64,000 bases of DNA from Tipula vernalis (lineage: Eukaryota > Arthropoda > Insecta > Diptera > Tipulidae): positions 186,853,561-186,917,560 of the forward strand of contig OY282560.1 of the NCBI GenBank assembly GCA_958295665.1, read 5' to 3'. Position 1 is the stretch's first letter. Each line of letters begins with the position of its first letter. The position numbers and the translations under genes were made by a program. Positions 54,489-64,000 of the stretch are shown here, one piece after another. The notes under the pieces are model-generated. The model saw nothing but the letters and a program-made list of their open reading frames with translations. It searched no databases and was not told the origin of the DNA.

Positions 54489-56824
54489 GAAGAAACAAAA
54501 CAACAATAGTTTAAAAATCCGATCTTGAAAATAATCAGAGAAAGAAAAAGGGAGTTACAAAATATAATTTTTAATTTTTCATTTATTTAAGTATATTGAT
54601 TAGAAGTTCTACTGTAAAATAATCAAATATTTTTTTTTCTGAAATTATTGTTGATACAAGAAGTCTATATATAAATGGTTTTTGATAGTAGTTTTTAGTT
54701 TTAATTGCGCATCAGAGTTTCGGATTATAAATACAGGATTCGAATGAATCTTAACAAAAGTATATTATATTAAGTACGCTCTTTAAAAGTGAATTTATAT
54801 GAATTTAAAAAAATATTGGTTCTGTCCATTGAAGTAAACTGTAATAAATCGATTTAACCGTCGAACATGATTTAAATAAACGGCTTGCGAACCAAGAGTG
54901 ATAACATAACTTGTTTATACACTTCGTTTATTCGTTTCAATCAAAAATAGTATTTTTTTTTTTCAAAATCAAAACACGTCATTTGTATATCAATACAGTT
55001 TAAATTTAATTATAACTAAAAAATTTAAATTAAAAAGTAAAAATACAAAATCACCTCAAACACAATATTTCTCGTATACACATATTTTATTGACTGGCTA
55101 AATAAAATGAAATTTATTTTATAACCAAAATAGGTCAAGTCAATTAAACTACATAAATTACCACCACCGTTGAAAATTTATTCCGACTGTAAAATTATAA
55201 TGATGTTCCCTAACATAACTATACACATATATTATAAAACTTTACAATATAACGGTATAGTGAACGGACGAATAAATATAATTAGAGACGTAATGTCACA
55301 TGCGAAATAAAAATGTTAAACTATTACTTCTCATATGGTATAATTGTACTGTAAAAGGTTTTAGCAATTAATAATATACATAATTGTTTTTTGCAAGTGT
55401 TTCTGAAAATCCATATATTTTATGTATTGAAACATAGTTTTAAAGAAAGCTCACAAAAGCTTAAAGTTGAAATAAAATTCATGTTTAGTATATTTTTCTA
55501 ACCTAAAAATATTAAAAATAGCAAACTATCGTGTAAAATGGGAAATTAATTTGGTTAGTTTATTTATCAGATTATTTTTTTTTACTATTTTTATTATTAG
55601 TACACAATACTATAATCATTATAAACTACTACCAAACATACAATATTCATATAAACAATTTCTTTTGCAATTTGGTTTAGTTTCGCCGAAAAATTGATGT
55701 ATTGGCATGAGGGTATTTAGGTGTTGTATAAATAAATAAAAGTGAAATATTGATATTGTGACTTACAAAGGGTTTTCATTCCTTTCATAATTTATGGCGT
55801 GTCAAATGTTCTCTTGGAACGTTTTATTTTGTTAAATGCGTTATTTTTAATTAAAAACGTTATAGATTATTTTCCATTATTTTATTTTTTACATTAAGCC
55901 ACAAAATCGTTAAGAAAATGTTCAATAAAAAAAAATTGCGGAAACTCATTACATAAATAAAATTTGTAAGCAAAGGCAAAAGCAGCATAACTCAAGTCTA
56001 GATTTATTGAGCGATTGGGACTGTATAATTTTTCACATTTCAAATTTTTTAGAATAGAATTATGTATAATATTTAATTGGATATTAACATCAACAAAAAA
56101 AAAACTTACCCATAAATTTCCATCAAGTATCAGGTTTAAGTGGTACCCGAAATATGTATTTATGTGTCATCTGCAAAAAAAAAATTGATAATTAAATATT
56201 TTATTAATTTGAGATTATTAGTTACGAGTGGAGATCTACCATTCCCAGTGTTATACTGTACCCCTCCTTCTAGCCGTTAAAATTAAAGCATTGACGTTTT
56301 TAACGACCTATTTATTGTTCACAGAAAAATATAGACAAACTGTTGACAATTGACTGGCGACAGCGTACAAGCAAGCTAAACCCAAACTGTCCCGGAAAAT
56401 TTACATAAGGATGAGCACAGGAAAATCAGATAAACGAATGGAAACAAATTTTTGATTAAAATCAACGGCGCCAGTTTATATAGAAATAATATTTCTACTG
56501 GCACTCCAATCTAAAACATAAAACATTACAATTTATTTGTAAAATAGTGCCTCCTAACATATAATAAAATAAGCAAAAATAGTACAGACACAATTTATTT
56601 CTTATGGTAAAACAAAAAGATTTCTAAACAAAATATTCTAATTGACAATAGAGGTCAAAAAAGCATACTTGAAATATATATAATGTATTATTTTGCGTAT
56701 TTCCTTAACAAACTTACAACAACAATTGCATAGGATAAATCCCCGCAAGAATAACATTAGCGCTAGATAAAAAATGGAGGTGTGGCCAACACACGACTTT
56801 CTTTTATGAACAGAGAATTTTGAG
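54489..56824. other. AT-rich DNA, no gene recognised
   Basis: No feature supported. Confidence 0.5.
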
Positions 56825-56940
56825 AAATTTTATTTTTTTTTTTATAATTTTTTTTTTTTTAATTTTTTTTTTTTTTTTTTTAATTTTTTAATTTTTTTTT
56901 TAAATTTTTAATTTTTTATTTTTATTTGTTTTTAATTTTT
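56825..56940. repeat. T-rich low-complexity tract
   Basis: About 115 bp of T runs broken by AA, TAAA or G. Reads as A-rich on the minus strand and lies just downstream of the minus-strand repeat fragment at 56950-57290, so it could be that repeat's decayed poly-A tail. Confidence 0.8.
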
Positions 56941-56949
56941 GGAAACATT

Positions 56950-57290
56950 TTCCATTAGCTAGTTTTTTGTAAACCTTATACTTTTTAAGATATTTGCAAA
57001 ACAAATTTTCTGGACCAAGGGAGTGGCCACTTCCGGTTAGACAATTTGGAGTAAAATTCACTGGGACCTCCCAATTTATCAAAAAAGCTTAAATCTGAAG
57101 TTTCAGTTCGATTGGTTAAACCATCTGGGCTGTAGAGAGGACACAGACAGACTGACAGACTGACAGACAGACAGACAGACACCATTTCGAAACCCACTTT
57201 TTCAGACTCAGGGGACCTCAAAACAAATAAATCTCTAAAAATCTCAAGGTCCAAAATTTTCATGATTACTATACTTTATTTTACTAGAGT
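56950..57290 (-). repeat. Dispersed repeat fragment with an ORF-like stretch and (CAGA)n tract
   Basis: The minus strand has a 92-codon ORF (56985-57263): PESEKVGFEMVSVC, a Leu/Ser/Val/Cys run that is only the translated (CTGT)n tract at 57143-57181, SPDGLTNRTETSDLSFFDKL and GGPSEFYSKL. I recall similar text in many genomic ORFs of insects, always near such a microsatellite, which suggests a dispersed element rather than a host gene. Edges are uncertain. Confidence 0.45.
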
Positions 57291-57568
57291 AAAAGAAAGT
57301 AAAAGGGTTTATTTAAACATAATTCTAATTCTTGGTTATGATACCTGCCACCAGAGTCATAATACATATTAAATTTATATTTTATTTCGAATGGTTGGCT
57401 TTTGTTAATTACCATAAATCAAATTGGGTAAAAAATAATTCAAATTAAATGTTGGTCAACAAAATACACTTATAGACACATCGTGGAGTGACGGTTTTTT
57501 ATTTCTTAATTATGGTCTTACCATTACCGAAAAGCTAGTATAACCAAACAATTGCCGTTACGGAGGGA

Positions 57569-57674
57569 GGACCAAAGTTGAGTAGTTTAATCTACCATGC
57601 TCCGTAACCTTCCAGTAGGGTGCGCATCACGTGAGCTGTTTTGGTGATGTATTAGGCAGTTGCGTGATGGGTAC
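57569..57674 (+). repeat. ~100-bp dispersed direct repeat, copy 2
   Basis: Second copy of 50560-50663. Downstream sequence is different, which places the repeat's right end near GGGTAC. Confidence 0.75.
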
Positions 57675-58260
57675 AATTGTGTAAGGAGTAACCTGGTCAA
57701 AATGAGCAAGTGTACGTGCTGCCTCCTCGTAGCAACCATTTGTAACTGAGTCGTTTTGGTAAATCTTGGCCATTTGAGACAGGCTAAAGTACGGCGTTAA
57801 AGGAAAAATCGTTGATAAAAAACCCTAATCTAAGGTGGATGGATGAATGGCTGATAGGTTAATGCAGTCCAAAGTATGCGGACCCTGGATACAAGGCACC
57901 CTCCAGCTTTATTTAGCTTTTTGGAATAAAGCTGGGTGACCTGCTACAGGCGACTTCCATTCCCAGCAACTCGTAAGAATAAAATCGAAACGGAAGGCGT
58001 TGCCGGGGTAGGAATATAGATAGGGGCTGCCTCCTGAAAGTCCTTAAGTACCAATGCAACCGTCTTTCTAGCAGGACATGCTTTAGTAAACATCTAGGAG
58101 GGAGAGTAATGAGCCCAGATTGTATATAAAGCGTACTAATATTATCAGGTTCATCAAAACCTTAAATATCGACTGGACGGATAATTAAGCGGTTGGACCC
58201 CGCACAAAAGATCTACTCTAGGTGATAGATATTACAATTCTGAGTAAAAAGTGCTGCTGA
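57675..58260. other. Mixed-composition block, unidentified
   Basis: GC content is visibly higher than around it, without a usable ORF. Contains a perfect hairpin CCAGCTTTATT / AATAAAGCTGG at 57903-57935. It looks like the noncoding end of a retroelement, but I cannot name it. Confidence 0.35.
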
Positions 58261-60509
58261 AATAATCTATTTCGATTTTATAAAACCCAAGTAAAATTGA
58301 AAAGTTTAAACTCAAATCGCGTAGACAATCCGGAACCAGTACAATTTATAAAATTATAACAACGTCATTCCCTACGATGATCCAAGCAAATGGAATAGGT
58401 AGAAAATTCTCAAGATAAGCAAACTATTAAATACAAATTAAAAAAATTAACGGTTTGAATAAAGATGAAAGAAAATCTAAATGAAAATTAATAAAAATTC
58501 CAAAAAATTATGACTTCCTAATAATTTCGAGTGAAAATAAAAAAACGGATATTGGAAATTTATTCTCGCAAAATGTTTTTACTACATACGAGTATATAAA
58601 CATGTGTCCGTATAGATGTCTTTCGAATAAAGAAAATTATAGTAGCTCTTTAAGTGGCAAATACCATCTTACATATTTTACACTAACTGTATACATATAA
58701 ATATTTGTTTGTAGATACGAGTATTTATATAATATTCTTCGAAATTATTCAATCCAAACAAACTAAGAATTGTATGTACATATGTTTTTTATTGAGAAAC
58801 CCCTAATAAAATTTATTGGTTAATAATTTTTATTGCTCTTCGTTTCGTTTGATTGAATCGATTTGATATTTAAGAATTCATGATACCACATTGTAACTTC
58901 ATGAATTTTTACATAATTATTAATTTTTTGGGGGTATTCTTTCAAATTACCGGAAATTCTTCCAAATCTAAATTCTACATCCATATTTAGCTAGTATAGG
59001 AAACGCTTAAGCATTATCTAACTCGTACCTCATTTAATTCATTTGGGGGAGGGGAAGGAAGTCCGGAAAATTTGCGAGAGTTTTAAGTGTATAAAATATA
59101 AATTCAGTATAGTTAACATTGCATCGGCCGGCTCCTTCAGACCAAATTTAAAGTAAACGGCCGGTAAAATTTGTGGGTGCTTAGAAGTTTTACTTTTTCT
59201 AGGAAAAATAGTGTAAAGAAATAATTTGTTTATGCAATCATCTTCTTATCATCACTTATTTTGTTTGAAACTAGCATTTTACTTTAGTAGTTGAGAAAAA
59301 GATTAAGCTAAGTTGTTTTGGTTGTAGAAAAACAATGTCGCGTGCAAATTGCCAACTTATCCAGTAAAACTTGATTTTCCGGGCTCGATACGCAATATGA
59401 TAATCAAAATTTTCAGATAATTTTAAAAAAGCATTAAGCTTATCAAATTTGTTGTGTATATTTGTAACAATGAAAACTTAATTTAACACATTAATCATTG
59501 TCTGATATTATAAACTAATTTATTGTTCCAAAATTTAACAAAATCGATTCGAAACAATTTAACCCTTTTATCTAAAAGACAAAAAAAAACACCTTTATTC
59601 TATAAAGGATGATCTCATGCAATTTAAACAAATAATTGCATTTAAGAAAGGGAACGAAATATTGTTTAGTATCCCGGTTGTACGACTGAGCACTCCAAGA
59701 GTGATCAATGATCAATCACGTTGATGCTCTCCTATACCTCACCGTGATCATCGCTTATGATTACCATTACTCATATGAAAAACAAATTTAAAAAGCCGAA
59801 GATTTTGATTTTTATGCTTTATACTTCTGTTTCATTTTATTAATGTGCCATCTCAAGCAATGTTTCTCAATTGCTAACGCAAAGTACAACAGGAATATTT
59901 TGAATTGGCGATTTCAACTCAGCAACCGTCGGCTCGGCGACGTTCAACTTGACCATGGTATAAAATATCAGAATTTTTTTTTTTGGAGCAAACACCATTT
60001 TCTGGCGTAATTTCCCAAATAGACAGATCTTAAAAGAAATAGAAAAAATCAAAACTGGAAAAGGAAAACGAAGACCATGGGAGGAGAAATCTTGAAGAAT
60101 TTTTTTTCCTATTGGTAATGGAGAGTTCCTTTTTGCTACACAAACGCATTATTGCCTTCGACACTAATTTATTAGTTTACTGAGCATTTTAGTAATTCTG
60201 TCGTGTTTTTTGTTTAGCGAGAGTCATGGTCGACCATGTAACATTTCCTCGTTCTCATTAAAGTGTCGCCAGCCGGTTATCGGTTAAGTGTTAACAGGGC
60301 TGATTCTAAGATTTAAAATTCATTGTTTTCTCAATACAAATTCATTTAGAAGCAAGGCTCTAAAATAACAATCAGAATCGGTCCAACAACTAAAGCTTAT
60401 TTTTAACAAAAAATTATAAACCTAAACGCTTTTTGGTAACATAAGTCCTGTGCAAAATTAAAAAGAAGTAATTTCTTTTATGAATCTCTATTTATCTAAT
60501 GAATCGGAA
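58261..60509. other. AT-rich DNA, no gene; R44 fragment at about 59677-59740
   Basis: CGGTTGTACGACTGAGCACT, CCAAGAGTGATCAATGATC and CACGTTGAT near 59677-59740 resemble the 3' part of the R44 copy at 50270-50312. Nothing else recognised. Confidence 0.4.
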
Positions 60510-61202
60510 AATTACATTGGTAGGTCAAGTAGGTTCTTCACTCCTTTGCCAGGCAACCCAATCAGACAGATATCATCTGCTTAGGCGAGAACCTGATGTG
60601 AATGTCTGTATAAAATATTGTCCTGAGGTGTTTCACTTTTAAGAACGATGTGTTACAACATGAGATTACAAAGTAACGGTGACAGAGCATGTATCATGGG
60701 ATGTCTCGTAATATTAAATTTTCTAAACGTCTCAAACAGAGTTCATTTTGTCACACTGGTGATTAGATTCACAATGCTGTTACTGAAAGACGCTTGCTGT
60801 TTTAATCCCCGACCTATACGAAAACTGCGCCATCGTATGCCTTTTGAAATTAACATCTGGTTAATTTGAGTTTATGTTTCTAAATCGATCTTCTGGTGTT
60901 GAAGGAATGTACTAGCCACTAAGAGACGAAACATTATCGGTCGCAATTTCGCATCGTGAGTAAGGACCCATATTTTCACACAAATCGTCATTTTTGCCAG
61001 CTCTAGCAGTAAAGTCACTAAAAACCTTTCTAACGTCTTGCTCACGTAGAGATCCCATCAGATCGTCAAAATTATTGTTAAATGGGTTTTTATCGTTGGC
61101 TTGGCTAACTTCAGTTGGTGCCAGGGCGCAAATTATCGACAGTTTGGCCCTAGAAAGAAAACCAACACCAAAATTGCCGACATTATCTCCAATGTAAAGC
61201 AA
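60510..61202 (-). pseudogene. Non-LTR retrotransposon relic: endonuclease followed by reverse transcriptase
   Basis: The minus-strand ORF 60912-61202 reads GDNVGNFGVGFLSRAKLSII, ALAPTEVSQANDKNPF, KVFSDFTARAGKNDD and MGPYSRCEIATDN, matching the HAPTE, GDFNA.VG and following segments of LINE apurinic-type endonucleases. Downstream on the same strand (60690-60540) comes HALSPLLCNLML, stop, HIVLKSE, then HQVLA, stop, ADDICLIG: the RT 'QGD.LSP.LFN..L' and 'YADD' motifs, with the Tyr codon changed to TAA. The EN-to-RT distance is far shorter than in an intact element, so an internal deletion removed most of the RT. Confidence 0.8.
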
Positions 61203-61369
61203 CTTATAGTATTAGGATATATGGTCTCTACTTTTAGGCCATCGAGTTTTTTGGAAAACAACGAGTTCTAGCCAATTCACTTTCATGAGTCCTAGTAGAT
61301 TAGCGAGGTGTCGGTGTTGTTTTGACTATATTCAGTTTCTCGTTTGTTAACATTTAAATAGCATCGCTC

Positions 61370-61413
61370 AAAACCTGCTAAAATTCTCTCTAGAGATAAT
61401 TTTAGCAGGTTTT
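61370..61413. repeat. Perfect short hairpin, 16-bp stem
   Basis: AAAACCTGCTAAAATT pairs perfectly with AATTTTAGCAGGTTTT across a 12-base loop that contains TCTAGA. Could be a tiny MITE core or an RNA hairpin; no further evidence. Confidence 0.8.
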
Positions 61414-62544
61414 GCACCGCTGCACAATTAAACCATATCAAAGTGGAATTGAAATAATTTGTATGCATTGTTTTTATTTATTGTTATGCATTTATTTTTA
61501 TAATGTATGGGTAATTCCATGAGAAACTAATAAGTTAAGTAATACTGCTTGTGCTTTCAATTTTGTGACCATCTGTACTCATACATTATGACAGAAAACG
61601 AAATTAAAAATGCGTGATAAAAAGAGAAAACCATAAACTACCAAAGTGGTCGTAAGATTCAATCGATTTTCGATAGTAAAGAAAATTTAATAGAAGCTTT
61701 CGAATTAATACAGCTCGAAAAGTGGGACGATATAACTATTCGGGAAGGTAACGAGCTTTGGAAATTGCTGAACGCTGGCGAATTCAATTACTTTTTAAAT
61801 GTATTTTATAAAACTTTTGGATACGTCAATGTTTTTTTTGCCATTTTGCCATCCCGGGCACGCCCATTACAAATAAAGTAAATAAGTTCATTAGCTCGTA
61901 TCGAAATAATTTAAATACGTCAAAACGAGTTCGGACTACACGCTTTTCACTTGATGTTATTGCGATATAATTACGAACCAAATGGTCACTCGGTTTTCCA
62001 AATATAATCTTATTTAGGCATTAATCCCAAAAAATGTCGAATTTGCGTTAAACACTTTCCGTCTGAAAATGGTCAAATTATAAGTAATAATTTCGCGGCT
62101 TCCTATATGAATTTGTATTGAAAAAACAAAAATAACATAACATAAAATGTTTGAACTCAGAATCGGGCCTAATATACATTTTTTTAGCCCACTCTGAATT
62201 ACTTCGGTCTAAACTGACCAAAGTATTTATGGTTATGAACCGCAACTGATAAAAAGGTACTAGATCAACGTCAAAATAAATAAACGATAATCACACTGTT
62301 TAACACGTTTTCAATTGTTTTAATAAAAAGTTTTGCTTCTTATCGGCCCACACCTAATATGAGACGATATTAATTAAATGCATATATTAATTATATTTAA
62401 TTTAATTTAGTTCTTGGTAATGAACAAAAAAACCAAGTAATTAAATCGCCTGTATAATACTAGTTTTACTGGAACAGGGCAACTTACATTACGAAATGAT
62501 TAAGAAAGAACCCCCAATGAGTAATGATTAAAAATAAATAATCA
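61414..62544. other. AT-rich DNA, no gene recognised
   Basis: Short ORFs without motifs. Confidence 0.45.
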
Positions 62545-62896
62545 TCAATGGTGGATTTCATTGATAGACGTCGAAGGATGGCAAGGACGTTCAGCATTTT
62601 TAGCATGTTCTTTGCCTTGTTGGAACAACTTATACCAATCAAAAACTCTTGCTCTGGAAATTGCATTGTCACCAGCCTTTTCCAACATTTCAAAGTTTTG
62701 GAAGCCGAAATTCCATTTTTGAAGCAAAATTTGATGCAACTTCTTTGCTGAACTTCTTTAAAAATCGAAAAATGCACTTTTTTAGATGAACACAGATATA
62801 TGTTCGGGTGCTATCAACCTTAAAAAAGAAAACTACTCGTTTGAAAAAGCCACGCGATTTAAATGGAAAAGTCTTACTACTTTTTGTTCAGAGTAG
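62545..62896 (-). pseudogene. Mariner N-terminal fragment with TIR (same lineage as 46.0 kb)
   Basis: Across two minus-strand frames: QQRSCIKFCFKNGISASKTL, EMLEKAGDNAISRARVFDWY, KLFQQGKEHAKNAERPCHPS and TSINEI, matching the N-terminal helix-turn-helix region of mariner transposases (..IKFCFK.GK.A.ET..ML, R..VF.W...F..GRE...D..R.GRPSTS). The outer end (AAAGTCTTACTACTTTTTGT then CAGAGTAGTA at 62896) matches the 46.0-kb element's right end. Catalytic domain absent. Confidence 0.82.
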
Positions 62897-62984
62897 TATA
62901 AGAATCGACAGGTACGTGATTTTGTTTCATTGACAGCAAGCTTTAAAACTTCATCTGTCAAATTTTTATAAGGTATTCACAAGG

Positions 62985-63125
62985 CATTCATAAGGTTGAA
63001 AGTCATATTATTCTGGAAAGTTATGGTGAAAAAAATACATCTCAAGATACTTGTGAAAACTGGTTTTAAGCGCTTTAAAAGTGGTGATTTTCAATTGGAA
63101 GACAAAGAACGTCCAAAAAACGTTC
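62985..63125 (+). pseudogene. Second mariner N-terminal fragment
   Basis: The plus strand reads ESYGEKNTSQDTCENWF, then after a frameshift RFKSGDFQLEDKERPKN, matching the 'YGE.A.SERTC..WF.RFKSGDFDLEDKER.G.P' segment of mariner transposases. Only about 45 residues remain; sequence afterwards is unrelated. Different lineage and orientation from the fragment 90 bp upstream. Confidence 0.7.
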
Positions 63126-64000
63126 TATTAGGATGGTACCCACAAATTACATCTTTCGATGGAGGAAATGTGTAGCTAGCAATGTACATTACTTTGAATA
63201 AAGTACTTTTGATTCTTCTCTTTAAATTAATGTGTTTCAGAATATCCATCACCAAAGTTAAAAATTTACCATGGTTCGATGATTTCGGCTTTACCACCGA
63301 ACCAAGGCGAACATGCATCGGTAGATTTACTGTGACGAATGATCTTGTAATTATGTGAGTTGGCATCCATGCAGGGCCGCCCCGTACTTCTCGGCCGCCC
63401 GTGTGTCGATTCAAATCGGACGTTCCTTTGAACCAAAAAAAAAATGCCGTGTCTTTTTCATTAAAGCATTTTTTTGTTTTTGAAAAAGCAAATTTTTGAA
63501 AGATGATTTTATTGTACCTTATTTAGAGAATACGGGTGGCCATCACAAACTCCCGCTTAGTAGAAATTAGAAGATTATTTCAAAAATTTGGGCTTTTAAG
63601 AGAACTCTTCAAAGTGGAGGACAGGAAAAGTCAAAAAAATTTCAAAAATATTTATATTTATTTTATAATTTACGTTTGTGTTTCACATACTAATATAACA
63701 AACAACTCCACAAAATCGCTTAGCAATAAATGTCCACTGCTTCTAACATTTTCAGGAACCGTATTATAGATAAAATTAATTATTTTATCAAGCTTCAGTT
63801 GTCCGATAATGTTTTTTCGATTTTCTTGACCTTGTGTCATTTATTCATAATACAAATCTATTTTATTCACTTTGCAATATTTCTAGATCTTTAAAATAAC
63901 TTTTAATTTTCTTAGGAGGACAATTGCTAAGTTTTCTATCATTCTAATCTCCAAACTAAAAGTTTCGACTAAAATTATAATCTCTAAAGTAAAAATTACG
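63126..64000. other. Unassigned DNA to window end
   Basis: The minus-strand ORF 63091-63414 overlaps the mariner remnant and has no motif. No other feature seen. Confidence 0.4.

Noticed and set aside
57143..57181. Ser/Val/Cys/Leu repeat domain in the 56985-57263 ORF
   Set aside because: It is the translated (CTGT)n microsatellite, not a protein domain.
60994..61197. 67-codon plus-strand ORF
   Set aside because: Shadow of the minus-strand LINE endonuclease.
62036..62125. Short plus-strand peptide with CRICVKHFPSENG, THAP- or zinc-like
   Set aside because: Only one C-x2-C-x2-H-like cluster, no flanking THAP residues and quick stops.

Overview
The window looks like AT-rich nuclear DNA of an insect, most likely a higher fly. 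The grounds are the mix of transposon families (Tc1, several mariner lineages including a DD41D 'rosa'-type element, piggyBac, P-superfamily, a Ty3/gypsy element with a CsRn1-like Gag, and non-LTR retrotransposons), fly-sized introns of 60-120 bp inside transposases, and many TACATATGTA-type words. This assignment is inference; no host gene that would fix the species was recognised. I found no intact cellular protein-coding gene, rRNA, CRISPR or operon. Nearly everything that can be named is a mobile element or its remains, and every transposase and pol reading frame examined carries at least one frameshift, stop or truncation.

Layout. 1-8.1 kb: AT-rich DNA with a long-TIR MITE (1570-1970), a hAT-like MITE (5142-5397), a tRNA-like sequence near 6.4 kb and a possible 1.25-kb inverted-repeat element. 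8.1-18.6 kb: a layered pile. A non-LTR retrotransposon was split by a gypsy element whose 5' part was replaced by a truncated, intron-containing Tc1 element. A mariner fragment follows, and then a 2,770-bp block holding the integrase end, 3' LTR, LINE remnant, mariner and a Tc1 end is tandemly duplicated at about 0.3% divergence. 18.4-23.6 kb: Tc1 element 'B' (minus strand) with a complete Tc1 element 'A' inserted at a TA; 1,968 bp of this compound is duplicated a second time at roughly 1.5% divergence. 23.5-27.4 kb: a MITE, then a piggyBac element sitting at the central TTAA of what was a roughly 460-bp near-perfect palindrome.

27.4-33.9 kb: mostly unrecognised AT-rich DNA with small MITEs, a degenerate 150-bp tandem repeat and a decayed mariner. 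33.9-37.06 kb: the most interesting segment. Diverged inverted repeats of about 280 bp with CAGGGCC ends enclose a decayed minus-strand gene that I recognise as a dispersed arthropod protein family of unknown function (motifs CxxC, WREP, DCxFC, HIKLGL, GERFHQD). The arrangement suggests the family is carried by a DNA transposon. 37.35-38.24 kb: a DD41D mariner deletion derivative with both TIRs.

38-64 kb: AT-rich DNA with scattered relics: two copies of one mariner lineage (46.0 and 62.6 kb), a DD37D-like mariner remnant (49.3 kb), a TTAA-flanked CpG-rich MITE (49.6 kb), a P-superfamily/THAP transposase relic (50.7-51.7 kb), several palindromic MITEs, a repeated family near 44-45 kb with copies at 50.2 and 59.7 kb, a G-rich tract (48.65 kb), and a minus-strand LINE endonuclease/reverse transcriptase relic (60.5-61.2 kb). 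The genes do not form a pathway. What the window records is successive insertion, nesting, deletion and segmental duplication.
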